64,000 nt of DNA from Syngnathus acus (lineage: Eukaryota; Chordata; Actinopteri; Syngnathiformes; Syngnathidae), in contig NC_051094.1 in the NCBI RefSeq assembly GCF_901709675.1, positions 15,634,501 through 15,698,500 on the forward strand, written 5' to 3'. Shown in pieces: positions 1 through 25,657 of this stretch; within the stretch, counting starts at the first letter, position 1, and each line of letters starts with the position of its first letter. Both the position numbers and the translations under genes were made by a program. The notes under the pieces were generated by a model, which was not told the origin of the DNA, searched no databases, and was given only the letters and a program-made list of their open reading frames with translations.

Positions 1-881
1 TCCTTTGTTTTGGATTGCGAAATGTTTGCCCGTCTACAATAAGGCTGCCTTATGAGAAAACCACCCAGGGGGTTTGGCATTCACTGTTTAAATTGAATCA
101 CTATGCTGCTTATTTCTCTTTTGCTCAAGCAAGAGACATGGGCATGTTTTTCATCTATCAATGCTGTTGACATTATAAAGCAGCGCTTTGAGCTTTGTTT
201 TTTATTTTTTTTTATTTTGTCGTAGTTTGTTGATTAGACACAATAAGAGAGGGGAAAAACTTTGTCAAATGGTGTCTTTGTCTGGCACAATTCTTTGTCC
301 TTGGGAGGCCCATCTCATGGAAATAAAGCATAGTGTCCATTCAGCAGACGTCCCCCTCTTCACCACACACCTCAGTAGTGCTTTCACACAGTTATTATCT
401 GTAATTGCCTTCACGCTCGTGATTTTATTGATAATGAGTTTCCTGGGTATTAGGTGTAATTTCATGCTGCAGAACTCTGTGTGTGATGACCTCTGTGGGA
501 GTTAATAAAGGAATTAAAGGCGATCAGGCCTAGAGAGGGCTTAATTGTGGAAACCAAAGGCTTTCCAAAGCCAGCGGTATCATTGGGAGTAGTGTTTCTG
601 CTGCACGACAAGGGCCCTATAGATCCATCAATGCAAACACACCAGCCGTGTTCCACAAGGAGCTCAAGCTTACCATGAAATGCAATTTGGCTGCAACCTA
701 TTGTGCTATCACGCCACATGAAAGTGTTTTTGTATTTGCCATGGCCACCGAAGCCATTAGCAGAAACAGCTGGCCACTTGACGAGACAGACTCCCAGCCA
801 TTCAGCTCAGGGAAGATAGAGGAATTTGGGCAAACAACCATATCAATTGGTTGATTTTGTTTATTTTGCATGGTTACCTAG
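1..881 (+). other. tnc: tnc intron, no exon seen
   Basis: No coding exon is recognisable here. The first half of the FN3 repeat that is completed at 882 must be encoded by an exon upstream of the window, because the exon at 882 opens in phase 1 and carries only the C-terminal half of an FN3 fold. Short open frames in this stretch have no FN3 pattern and no flanking splice sites. Confidence 0.6.
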
Positions 882-15876
<14,995 letters not shown>

Positions 15877-16611
15877 GCGCATCACCTACTACATCAGCAA
15901 CAACAACATTGCTACAATTCTTTTTGGACTCCCTACAAAACATGTCAATCCAGACCTAATCTTCTACCGCCCCGCTATGCAACAACCAAAGCCACTGCCG
16001 AGGCCCTTGTTGCTTCCATGCACATCAACAAACCTTACTGTTCTCTCACAGGCTCCCTATACCCCATGCTGCCTGTGCCAAAATGCATATGCATGTTGCA
16101 AACTGGACTTAAGTGAAACCTGAATGGATTCTGAGTCACACACCAAAGAGAACAGAACATTGTACAAGACCTGATTATCCAAATCTCTCGTGTTTGCAGC
16201 ATTTGTCGCGAGGCATGTGTGCAGCTTGGGCATTCTGTTATGTACAGTCATGAATTTACCCATCTCGTAAGCCAATTTCTTAGTAGTTGTTAAGGCAGGC
16301 AAAGCACAGTGATGTTTATAAAATTGGAATAGAGATAGCACAAGTCAACTCGAAGACACTAACCCCCTTCCCCGCACCTTCATCATCCCCTCTTCCGCAC
16401 CCTCCACGTAAATTGTCATTTGTTGGTCTTTGTGTGACTGAACTCGTTGTCTCTGTGCCACTTTATCCTCCCCTGGTTTCCTCACACCCTTGTACACAAG
16501 CTAATCGATGATAGGATAGGTTTCGATGCGAGAAGAGAAAAAACTATGGGATGCAATGTTTTCCATTCATTTTTGCCCCACCCCCCGAGTCATTAGCCAC
16601 TGTAATCTGCA
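15877..16611 (+). other. tnc: Proximal tnc 3' untranslated region
   Basis: Sequence after the TAA stop has no further coding signal. No AATAAA occurs here; the best downstream canonical signal is AATAAA at 18141-18146, followed by a GT-rich stretch. If that site is used, the 3' UTR is about 2.3 kb and includes a transposon. The true end needs transcript data. Confidence 0.45.
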
Positions 16612-17774
16612 TTAAAGGAGACATATTATGCAATTTTCACAATTCAAAACAGTTCCAGGCAATTTCATAAGAGATTCCGAGTACTCTTTGTCAAACACAT
16701 GAACGTAATATTTACAAAGCTCTACTTCAAGTTAAGTCAAGTCAAGTTTATTTATATAGCCCTAAATCACAGACAAGTCTCAAAGGGCTTCACATGTACA
16801 AAAATTGACAATTATTCTCAACATCCCCTGATCTTAAACTCCCACGAGGGCAAGGAAAAACTAAAAAAAAAAAATACTGGGGAAAATGAGAAACCTTGAG
16901 AAGAGACCACAGATGGGAGGATCCCCCTTCGAGGATGACCAAGCTGCAATAGATGCAGCCAGGGCACATAGAACACATACTGTAAAACAATCCAAAGAAA
17001 AAGTGGATGTCCATATTCAAAGTGATGAGCTGCAGGAAGGTGCCCTCAATTGTCCTGGCAGTGTCTTCGAGAGTGGTAATCCACCGCAGTTCCCTCATCC
17101 CGATTGGTTGACGAGAAATCCAGACAGCCGTTATCAGTTTGGGTGTCGCCTAACCCAGCTCCAGCCGAACCGGCCAGCTTCAAATTATTTAGTTGATTTT
17201 TCTCGGGGTGGACGGGGTGGACAGTCCAGTCTTCTGCATACGAGCCATTCACCATCCAACCCTTGTACTTTGAAGCCAATGGGAGTACTTTTTCATGACA
17301 ACGAGGGACAAAGCTCAGGTGTGCTTTTGGGAGAGGCGACTTGTTTTTAAACGATTCGGAGGCTGAAGAGAAAGATGAGCAGAAGAGTAGAGAAAGCAGA
17401 CATTGAAGTCAAACATTTTCAAAACTAGAGGCAGCACTTTAATACCAAGCTTAAAAAAAATTACAATTATTGCAGTGGATCTGTGTATGTGGTGCATGCA
17501 GCAGAGATTTTGCCAGACTCAAATATTTTTGAAAACTGGAGCTCTTTGCCCCGCCTAGCTGCCAAGTCATGGGTGAAGAAACCCGTTAAGGAGGTCGTGG
17601 TAGTCACACACGTGGTCACAGTTATGGAAAAGTCAGGTCAGTTCTTCACAGACACATTTTCAGAAATGAGTAGCTCAAAAGGTTGACTTGCTTAATTTTA
17701 CACTTGAGGCACTCTATGACTCTACTCTATTAGTATACAACCTATTAAAAATTTCCATAATATGTCCCCTTTAA
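16612..17774. mobile_element. piggyBac-like non-autonomous element (TTAA site), with a nested repeat
   Basis: The left end reads TTAAAGGAGACATATTATG (16612) and the right end is the reverse complement of TTAAAGGGGACATATTATGG (to 17774), with TTAA at both borders. That is the piggyBac-type target and terminal pattern. A second dispersed repeat is inserted inside, from about 16731. There is no transposase, so it is a MITE-class element. Confidence 0.7.
16731..17350 (+). repeat. Dispersed repeat starting GTTTATTTATATAGCCCT, nested
   Basis: It starts AAGTCAAGTTTATTTATATA and continues GCCCTAAATCACA, a start repeated at 60632-60722 in an imp4 intron. A long open frame across 16886-17350 encodes no domain I recognise and belongs to the repeat. 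The 3' end is approximate. Confidence 0.6.
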
Positions 17775-18720
17775 AACACTCATTTATATTCACGTGTTTG
17801 ATGAAACCAAGGCAGGACCTATTATTGAGTATATATTTTTTTCATACTCTGAGTAATGCGAATACAATAGATATATGTCAAAAAAAGATTTGTTGTGTTG
17901 TGACAAAAGATTTTGATGCTCTAAATGTACAAAACTATCAAGCCCATCAAGTACTATGTTGTTGAAAATGTTTGAATGAGTTAACTAAAAAACTGGCAAA
18001 TATGTTCAAGCCCCCCATTTCCCGCAATGGCAGGATACTAAACCACTGACCATCAAAAATTGCCTGTGTAAGTTTGTTTTGTTCTTATTGTTTGTTTATA
18101 ACTGGGTGAACAACAGGTGTTTCTCTGTAAACTGTATCACAATAAAACTTTGTTTTAAAGGATATTTTTACTACAATTTTTACTATGACAATTTACTTTT
18201 CAGTACAGAAATTTGTCACATATAGAAAAAGGGAGGCATAAGAAATACTAAGAGCGATGAAATACGTTAAAAATTTCATGCAACGACTGACGAGCGTTAA
18301 AAGTAAAATGTATCAATAATCAACTAGGTTATGAACCCATTGATGACGAATGATCGATTCTGTAATTGTTTTGACACTCTAGGACTAGAGGCTGATCCTA
18401 CAGTACCACTCACAAACAGCGGGTAATAAATGTTAACCAGCTAGCCCGATTTTCACCTTTTTGGCAGAGAAGGATTTGATGTAGTATTCAGGAGGTGACA
18501 GAATTACTCCGGGTTGGACTCACTGTCCCAGGTACAATCTTGTCAGTGGAAAAATAATTAATTCATTTGGAATAGGAAGAACTTTTGAACTTTTGCAGCT
18601 CAAAGAAAAGGAAGACTGAAGGAGAGGTGCATGGACTTTGTATAAAAAGTAAAGCAATACATTTGGCTAAAAAAATTGGATAAAAAACAATGAAAGAAAT
18701 AACCCAAAATTAAAATAAAA

Positions 18721-18757
<37 letters not shown>

Positions 18758-18935
18758 GTATAAAATAAGAAAATAAATAAATATTATATATATATTATAT
18801 ATATACTATATATATATAACATATATATATATATATATATATATATGAAGAAAAAACACCGGGACATTATAATAAAATAGTTTTAACATTCAATGGAAAT
18901 TCAAATTCAGTTTTTGCACAGAACTTTAGAACATA
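17775..18935. other. Intergenic, poly(A) signal and (AT)n only
   Basis: AATAAA at 18141-18146 may be the tnc poly(A) signal. AT-dinucleotide tracts lie at 18724-18846. I see no exon or RNA gene. Confidence 0.5.
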
Positions 18936-19734
18936 CCGTAATTTTCCATGTATAATACGCCCCCATGTATAATACGCACCCTAAAAATGGCATGTCGATG
19001 CTGGAAAAAAGCCTGTACCCATGTATAATAAGCACCCAAATTTTGACTCCAACTTAAGTCCGTAAACGTAAAATTATTTCAGAAAAAAGATCATCTTTGG
19101 GAACAACCGGATGTTATTCTGCCGGTCAGTATCACTGCGCGTGCGCTAGCAAACTCGATAGCGAAGAAATGATTCGGATTTGTGTAGGGTACATTGTGAC
19201 AGCAAACGAGCAGGTGATCGAGCAAGCGTCTGATACGAGAGCATTGTGTTCGTATGGAGCGTGTTTGAAGTGAACAGCAGAGAAGAAAGGAACAAGGCAA
19301 AATGTTGTGAAATAAAATATTACCTGTAATACGCATTTAGGTAGAGAACTGAACTCTCGCTCTTTATATAGCTGACGTGTCTTGCGCATCCGTTCTGCGC
19401 CTCTGTAATGGCGGCCTCCGTATGATATCCGGTTTGCGATGGAGATTAAAAAACAAACAATATTTGACAATAACACACCATCAAGGATTGCACCATCGCA
19501 TCAAACGATGTGTCGTCAATTATGAATTTTACTGACTGAGTGTGTTGGGCAGGATGGCTGAATGCGATGCGCGATTGACAACAAATAAGAAGAAAGGTGA
19601 TTTCAAGTTTTATTTCGAGGGAGATTTTCTTCAAAAAAAAAAATATATATATATGTACCCATGTATAATGCGCACCCCAGATTTTAGGACAATAAATTAG
19701 TTAAATTTTGCGCATTATACATGGAAAAAGACGG
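18936..19734. mobile_element. TA-flanked non-autonomous DNA element, CCATGTATAATACGC ends
   Basis: The left end CCGTAATTTTCCATGTATAA is an imperfect inverted repeat of the right end (reverse complement reads CCGTCTTTTTCCATGTATAA). It is flanked by TA at 18934-18935 and 19735-19736, as for Tc1/mariner/pogo-type elements. A second member with the same ends and shared inner sequence is at 30081-31007. No intact transposase is present. Confidence 0.75.
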
Positions 19735-19899
19735 TATTCTCCCATGGGCTGAAGTAGGTCAGAAAAGGCATGCAGCTGTGCACTTTGAACGCTGGTCTCT
19801 TTCTCCGGTAGAGTCAGCGGTGTCATTTTTACACCCACAAGCAAAGCCAGGTACACACAGGCTGGAGCAACCCTGAAATGTGAAATATGTACGTCAACA

Positions 19900-19956
19900 T
19901 AGACAGACTGACTGATTGACAGATAGACAGACAGACAGACCGAAAGACAGATAGGC

Positions 19957-20043
<87 letters not shown>

Positions 20044-20062
20044 GAAGACAGACAGACAGGAA
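19900..20062. repeat. (GACA)n microsatellite
   Basis: Tandem GACA copies, perfect over about 19963-20042 and interrupted at both edges. It produces a spurious Cys-Leu-Ser-Val repeat frame on the minus strand. Confidence 0.95.
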
Positions 20063-20173
20063 CTGTTTCTATTATATTGGCCGCATAGGCAGATGTTGTG
20101 CAAACTGTGTGAAGAGTTTTGGAAACGTGTGAGACTTATAGAAATTTGTAATTAGGACAATTGTATAAAACTG

Positions 20174-20290
20174 ATACTACTACTACGACTACTACTACTA
20201 CTACTACTACTTCTACTACTCATACTACTAGTATTCGTACTACTAGTAGCTACTACTACTACTATTACTACTACTACTACTACTACTACC
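20174..20290. repeat. (ACT)n imperfect microsatellite
   Basis: Trinucleotide ACT/TACT repeats with several interruptions, read directly. Confidence 0.9.
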
Positions 20291-20843
20291 ATGTGATTGT
20301 GAATTAATGTGATTCATGAAAAGTGAGAGATGATAAATATCCTACTTCTTCTCCTCTCTTATCCTGCCACCTAGTGTAGAAAGTAAGTACTGTTACAACG
20401 CAGACAGACACCGGCCGTGAAATGTTAATTGTAGTACTGTGAATGTGCCGCAAGCCACCAAAGCAAGCAGAACATATAATACTGTAGATTAGACTAGAAT
20501 AGATTTAAATCTTTAAAACAATGATATGCTATGTAACTGATTCCGAAACAGATTTTTTCTTATTGTTTATTATGCGTGCAAAAATACTGTTTTTCAATTT
20601 TGACGTGGGGTCAACAATATCCTTTATCAAAAAATAAAATTATGAACTATGGTTATGACATTTTCTATTCAAAGTTCTCCATGCCGTTTGAGTCTTGCCG
20701 ACTGTATTTTTTCCAATTATATAGTTGTTGCATTGATGCTCATGTCAGCAACAAGAGCAAAATATTGACATTATTGTGGCAGAAAGGTTAATGTGATGGA
20801 CTATAAGAAGTCATTTGTGGTCTCCTTGCAAAGGTCTGAATCC
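20291..20843. other. Intergenic, nothing recognised
   Basis: AT-rich sequence without exon, RNA gene or clear repeat border between the ACT microsatellite and the hAT element. Confidence 0.5.
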
Positions 20844-21140
20844 TTCTAACACAGTGGTTCTTAACTGGGTCGATCGAACCCGAGGGGTTCGGTGAGTCCG
20901 TCTCAGGGGTTCGGCAGAGCCTCCACTGCGGAGGTCCGAACACACCTGATTTATCGTGTAAATCTGTGATGATGCATATCTGAACTGGTTTCAAAAAGGC
21001 AAAAGCAGAATTCACACAGGTATGTAATGTGTTGTGAGTTCTGTGTTGTGTTGGTTTTGTTCTTTGAACAAGGTGATGTTCATGCATGGCTCATCTTGTA
21101 CATCAGTAAAAAACATCTATGTCTTGAATTTGAAAATATA

Positions 21141-21206
21141 CACTACCGTTCAAAAGTTTGGGGTCACAAAATTGTTTGGGTGACCCCAAACTTTTGAACG
21201 GTAGTG
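21141..21206. mobile_element. Tc1-like solo hairpin, copy 1
   Basis: Two perfect 26-bp arms start with CACTACCGTTCAAAAGTTTG (21141-21166 and 21181-21206) around a 14-base loop, flanked by TA. The arm sequence is that of a common teleost Tc1-like terminal repeat. Confidence 0.85.
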
Positions 21207-21371
21207 TAAATATTATTAGAATAAAATATTATGAATTAAATATAAATTATATCTTATATTTGTATAAGATTATAAAAAATCTATGAATATAAGTATACAT
21301 ATATATTATAAGATTTTTTACACAGAAGATTATATATATAATCTATAAATAATTATCTAAATAAATATATA

Positions 21372-21437
21372 CACTACCGTTCAAAAGTTTGGGGTCACCC
21401 AAACGATTTTGTGACCCCAAACTTTTGAACGGTAGTG
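21372..21437. mobile_element. Tc1-like solo hairpin, copy 2
   Basis: The same 26-bp arms (21372-21397 and 21412-21437), TA-flanked. Its loop is close to the reverse complement of the loop in copy 1, so the two sit in opposite orientation about 165 bp apart. Confidence 0.85.
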
Positions 21438-21631
21438 TATATATATTTTTTTCACTATAAAAGGGTTCGGTGAATGCCCATATGAAAGTAGCGGGCTTCG
21501 GTACCTCCAACAAGGTTAAGAACCACTGTACTAACAGAAAGGTTTTCCTGAACTTTGTTCTAGTATGTCAGGCCACTTGGTGTCAGTAAGCACTAACATT
21601 AATGTAATGTTTGGATCCGGAAAATACTTTA

Positions 21632-21712
21632 CAGTCTGCCGCATAGCCACTGAATGGTTTAGGCAATGGACTTGAAATCCATTGGGGTCTCCCGACAGTG
21701 TTGAATCATAAC
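21632..21712 (+). pseudogene. tRNA-Ser(TGA)-like pseudogene or tRNA-derived fragment
   Basis: The stretch ATGGTTTAGGCAATGGACTT, then GAAATCCATTGGGGTCTCCC, matches the D-arm, anticodon stem-loop (TGA) and variable region of a eukaryotic tRNA-Ser. The anticodon stem pairs (TGGACT..AATCCA). The acceptor ends do not pair and the B box is degraded, so I call it dead. A shorter tRNA-Ser/Leu-like head, GTGGCCGAGTGGTTAAA, follows at about 21806-21825. Confidence 0.6.
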
Positions 21713-21859
21713 AATGGGATAATATTTAGAGATTTGCTCTGTGACTAAATTGTATCTTGGTATCAGTGCAGGCCCTGACAGCAATAAACCCTACATCTCA
21801 TTTTGTTGTGGCCGAGTGGTTAAAAATTGTGTCTTTGGGTTGAAGACCTGTTTTTGCGC

Positions 21860-24177
21860 ACCCCCTCCGTCCAACCTAAAATATCTTGTGTGTAGGTATT
21901 GAATGCCATTTGAGTTTTAAAAGCATACGTATATAGAGATGACAATAGCTCACTTGAAATTGTTTATTACATTCATGTTTCAATTTTGTAGTTGAAACAA
22001 TATTTGCCACTTCAGCAAAGAATAATGTAAAAGAATGACAATTGAAAATCCACAAAAACCTGTTCAAAATCGATTTGTTATAAAAGCACATTCACAATTC
22101 AGTGAGTTTGTGGAACAGAAAACACAATTAAACAGGCACTTTTAATGCAAATAGTAGATCATTGAAGTTTAAAACAACAAATTAAAAAAAACAATTACTT
22201 CAGTTAGATCATTTTTGTCACTTTGAACAGCTTCAGATCACTTTTACAGTTCAAGCCTCCACATCTTTGTGCAGGAGCAAAAAGTTCATACATCTGGAAA
22301 TGTAAACAAGAAAATGATTCAAAAACTGTTCTTACTTGCCAAGTAATGTTGCACAACTGCCAATTATATTTAAATATTGACAAAATATGGTCAACGATGA
22401 CAGGAGCCACAAGACTCAGGGTTAGATGGAAAAAAAAAGGCCCGTCTCATATCAAAACACAAATGCAAGCACAAACAAACCAAATTAGTATAACATTCAT
22501 GTGGACAGGATGATATCATGATTATTTTCAAAGCATCAATACTAACACAAACTTGACATTTTAATTCGATTGCTCTCAAATAAACCTCGTCAGATTTACT
22601 CCATATCTCCATTCATCCATCCTTTTCTGGGGTCATGAGTAAGGTGGAACCTTCTGCGACTGACTTTGGGAGAGAGGTGAGGTGAACCCTGGATTGGTTG
22701 CCTGTCAATTGCAGTATCTAAATAATCATTTTTAAAAAGTAATTATGACTGTCTAATGTTTAATAAAGGCCTTCCTCACGCATAGCGAGCGATCACACTA
22801 TTATACAAACATAGGAAGCAAGTAAAAACAAACAATGGTGAATGAAAGAACATTTAATAACTTCATATCTGATAGCTATTCAGACACCAACACTGCAGCA
22901 AGCATTCATTTAAACTGACAAACTCCTTTTCAGTCAACACACTGAAACATCATTCATAAAGGTACGAGACATAGTGAACTGGCTCCACATTGACTGCTTT
23001 GGGAGCTACTGTGTTTTTGAGCACACCAATAACTGCAGATGTATAGCATGTGTTTACATTTGAATACGTGTTCATATACAGTATCTCTTTGTAAAGATTA
23101 TTAATGGTGCAGTCCAAATACAAAGTTTTCCATATAATCACCACAGAGACGAACGGGATTTCTTTCACTGCCATTATTTTATTCAACTGACAACTGAGTC
23201 TATATCGGCTGACTTTGAATGAGAGTTGGGCTCCAACTTCTTTAATTATTTGGGAGTTTTTGTTTTACTTTAAAATGGTAAAGAAAAATTACAAGAACTG
23301 TTTGTCAATGACCATTTATGTACATACAGACTTTTAATGATGCAACATGTAAGATGTTAATGTCAATCAATCATTGAGTTCCTAGTCCTTCATTGAGATT
23401 GATCATACTGAAACACTAAAATATTATTGTAGTAGATGTAAAAGACATAAGATCCCTAGAAGTCCCAAATTACCTTAATGTGTACATTTCGAATATACAA
23501 TAACCTCAGGTTATAACAATAGTTGTTAGTACATATAGTTAGTTACTGTATTAGTAAAATGGTCATTGTACATAAATGGCAAAATATGGCGATATGAACT
23601 GTCAAAATGAATTAATCTGGTGGAATTTGGCAATTCAGCTTGATTACTATTGTTACTAAAATCAAGAATAAATAAAACTAAACACTCGTTTTCTGACACA
23701 CACAAACGCCCACGCAAACTACACAACATTCATGACTAAAGTACTGCACTCAGAATTCATGGAATTCAAGTAAAATCCACAACCACAAAGTGATCACTGC
23801 AATCAAGTGTTGAAAATGATGACTGGTAACATAATACTACTCCTAAATGCAAATAAACTAAATTAATGCAGCTACATTGCAATTCTTTTGTGAGAGTGAG
23901 GGCAAAAATGAACAGCACATGTGTTGGTATCTGTTTTGGTCTTCAATGCATCAAAAGTCATTGCATCCTATGGTAGAGAATTATGTACAGCACATCTGCT
24001 GGAGGAAACAAACAGTTGTTAATGTGAGCTGTAGTGAGTGAATCTTGGTCTGACTTTGCTGAATCTTAATAACATTATGAGCTTCAATGATGCTACAAGA
24101 AGCAGGCCCAATGTCATTTCACTGTATTCATTTAATTAACTAGCTAATTTATATTTGTCAATTAAAAAATTACCAGT
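21860..24177. other. Intergenic or distal traf2 3' flank, little recognised
   Basis: AT-rich DNA with no coding exon. A degenerate ATGG-tail SINE fragment lies near 22610-22720. Minus-strand AATAAA motifs occur at 21962-21967 and 23178-23183, but I cannot tell whether either ends the traf2 transcript. Confidence 0.4.
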
Positions 24178-24179
24178 TA

Positions 24180-25257
24180 TCGTATTTTCCCGACCATAAG
24201 GCGCACCTAAAAGTCTTACATTTTCTCCAAAATGGACGCCTTATGTTCCAAAACGAGCTGGCCATCTTCCGCTCGAATAAAACACATGCAGTCCAACAAT
24301 ATCACTAACATGGATGAGGTACCGCTTACTTTCGACATTCCGGTGAACCACACTGTCGAGAAGTCAGCTTTTACTGTAGCGCTAACTTGCCATGCTCATG
24401 GTCAGAAACTGACACCTTTTCAAGAGGAAGGCGCTGCCTAAAGAAAAGTTTCCACCTGGAGTCATCAATAAGGCAAATCAAAAGGGCTGGATGGACGGGG
24501 AGAAAATGAGATTGGCTAAGTGAGGTGTACGTAAAGAGACCGGATGTTTTTTTTCCACGCGTCACCGTCCTTGTTGATCTGTGACTCCATGCGCGCCCGT
24601 CTCACAGCCGCTGTGAAAAACCAAGTTCAGCAAACGAACTTGGAGCTTGCTATCATTCCGCGAGGTTTGACGAAGGAACTCCAATCATTGGACATCGGTG
24701 TAATAAAGTCGTTCAAAGTGAAGTTGCGAGCGTCATGGGAGCGATGGCTAACACAGCTTTACAAAAACTGTGAGGCAGCGTCGAGTGAGTTACATCACAA
24801 TATGTGAATGGACCGTGGATGCTTGGGCGAACATGTCTCCTCGCACTGTTGTTCGGGCTTTCGCAAAATCATTTCTGAGGAGCCGCACGGCAACGAAACT
24901 GACTCTGAAAATGAGGAGAGAGAACCTGGCGTATTTGGAGAACTTGCTGAGCTGTTCATTTTAGGCACAGAAGATGAAGACTTTGATGGATCAAAAAACA
25001 TTGCTAAATACTTCAATGAAGTACAATCAAACTCAGCTAAATACTTAAATAAAGTACAACTGAACTCAGCTTTGTTCCTTCTGCCTTTTTAAAACAATGT
25101 GAATGCATGCTACCGTCTGTTTTAAGCTAGCGTATGTTTTACCATGCCTGCGCCCAATAATACGGTGCACCTTATGTATACGTTAAATACAGAAATAGCA
25201 CCCGTAACTGAGACTGCGCCTTTTATAATGGTGCGCCCTATGGTCGCGAAAATACGG
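24180..25257 (+). mobile_element. Degenerate pogo/Tigger-type transposon, internally deleted
   Basis: TA-flanked ends read CGTATTTTCCCGACCATAAG and the complement of CCGTATTTTCGCGACCATAG. Inside, broken frames on the plus strand carry a DDE_1 (pogo/Tigger/jerky) transposase: NMDEVPLTFDIPVNHTVEK around the first catalytic Asp, then PKEKFPPGVINKANQKGWMD with a stop or shift, then DSMRARLTAAVK around the second Asp, and IPRGLTKELQSLDIGVIKSF. Stops and frameshifts break it throughout, and the N-terminal DNA-binding part is missing, so it is not functional. It lies just 3' of traf2. Confidence 0.85.
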
Positions 25258-25438
25258 TACTGATTAAGTAGACTCAGCAAGTGGTAAATCATATTTGTGC
25301 TAATGTTTTTAAAACACTGTCTTTGATTGGCACACTATGAGAAATACTCTTATACTGTATCTTGCCAGATGACAACGAAACTCAACAGACCCTAAAGAAA
25401 AATGTCATTTAGAGGTAATGCAAATGCCTGTTTTAAAC

Positions 25439-25657
25439 CTAGAGCCCAGTGAGGTCTACAATGGCCTTGATGAAGATGGTGTCATCGCGAATATAAGTGT
25501 TTTTAGATTCCAGCTTGGAGAGCGGACAGAAGAGCGGGCAGCCACTGGCAATGTTCATATCACTCACAGGCCTCTGGAAGGATGAGGATGAGATGTCAGG
25601 CCGGAAAGCATCGATTATGTGCTCCCTGTTGTTCTGGTCGAGCAGCATTAGGGTGAC
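25439..25657 (-). CDS. traf2: traf2 last exon: C-terminal half of MATH/TRAF-C domain
   Basis: A 219-bp exon, acceptor ACCCAG, opening [20 protein letters not shown] and ending ..DLTGL then TAG at 25441-25439. It has [18 protein letters not shown], the conserved TRAF-C stretch that contributes to the receptor-peptide groove. Confidence 0.95.
   Translation of the reverse strand, partial: VTLMLLDQNNREHIIDAFRPDISSSSFQRPVSDMNIASGCPLFCPLSKLESKNTYIRDDTIFIKAIVDLTGL

Larger units (their letters stand above)
20852..21528. mobile_element. hAT-type MITE containing two Tc1-like hairpins
   Basis: The terminal inverted repeats begin CAGTGGTTCTTAAC, and the element is flanked by 8-bp near-duplications TTCTAACA (20844-20851) and TACTAACA (21529-21536). 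Eight-base duplications are the hAT hallmark. A second family member lies at 49131-49502 in the opposite orientation. The centre holds AT-rich DNA and the two hairpins listed separately. Confidence 0.8.

Noticed and set aside
16886-17350. A 154-codon open frame on the plus strand
   Set aside because: It lies wholly inside a dispersed repeat nested in a piggyBac-like element, has no recognised domain, and the start of the same repeat recurs at 60632.
19091-19634. Minus-strand frames of 60-115 codons
   Set aside because: They lie inside the TA-flanked element 18936-19734, and I see no protein similarity.
24232-25092. A host gene of the jerky/CENP-B type
   Set aside because: The homology to DDE_1 transposases is real, but stops, frameshifts, missing N terminus and flanking terminal repeats with TA show a dead transposon.
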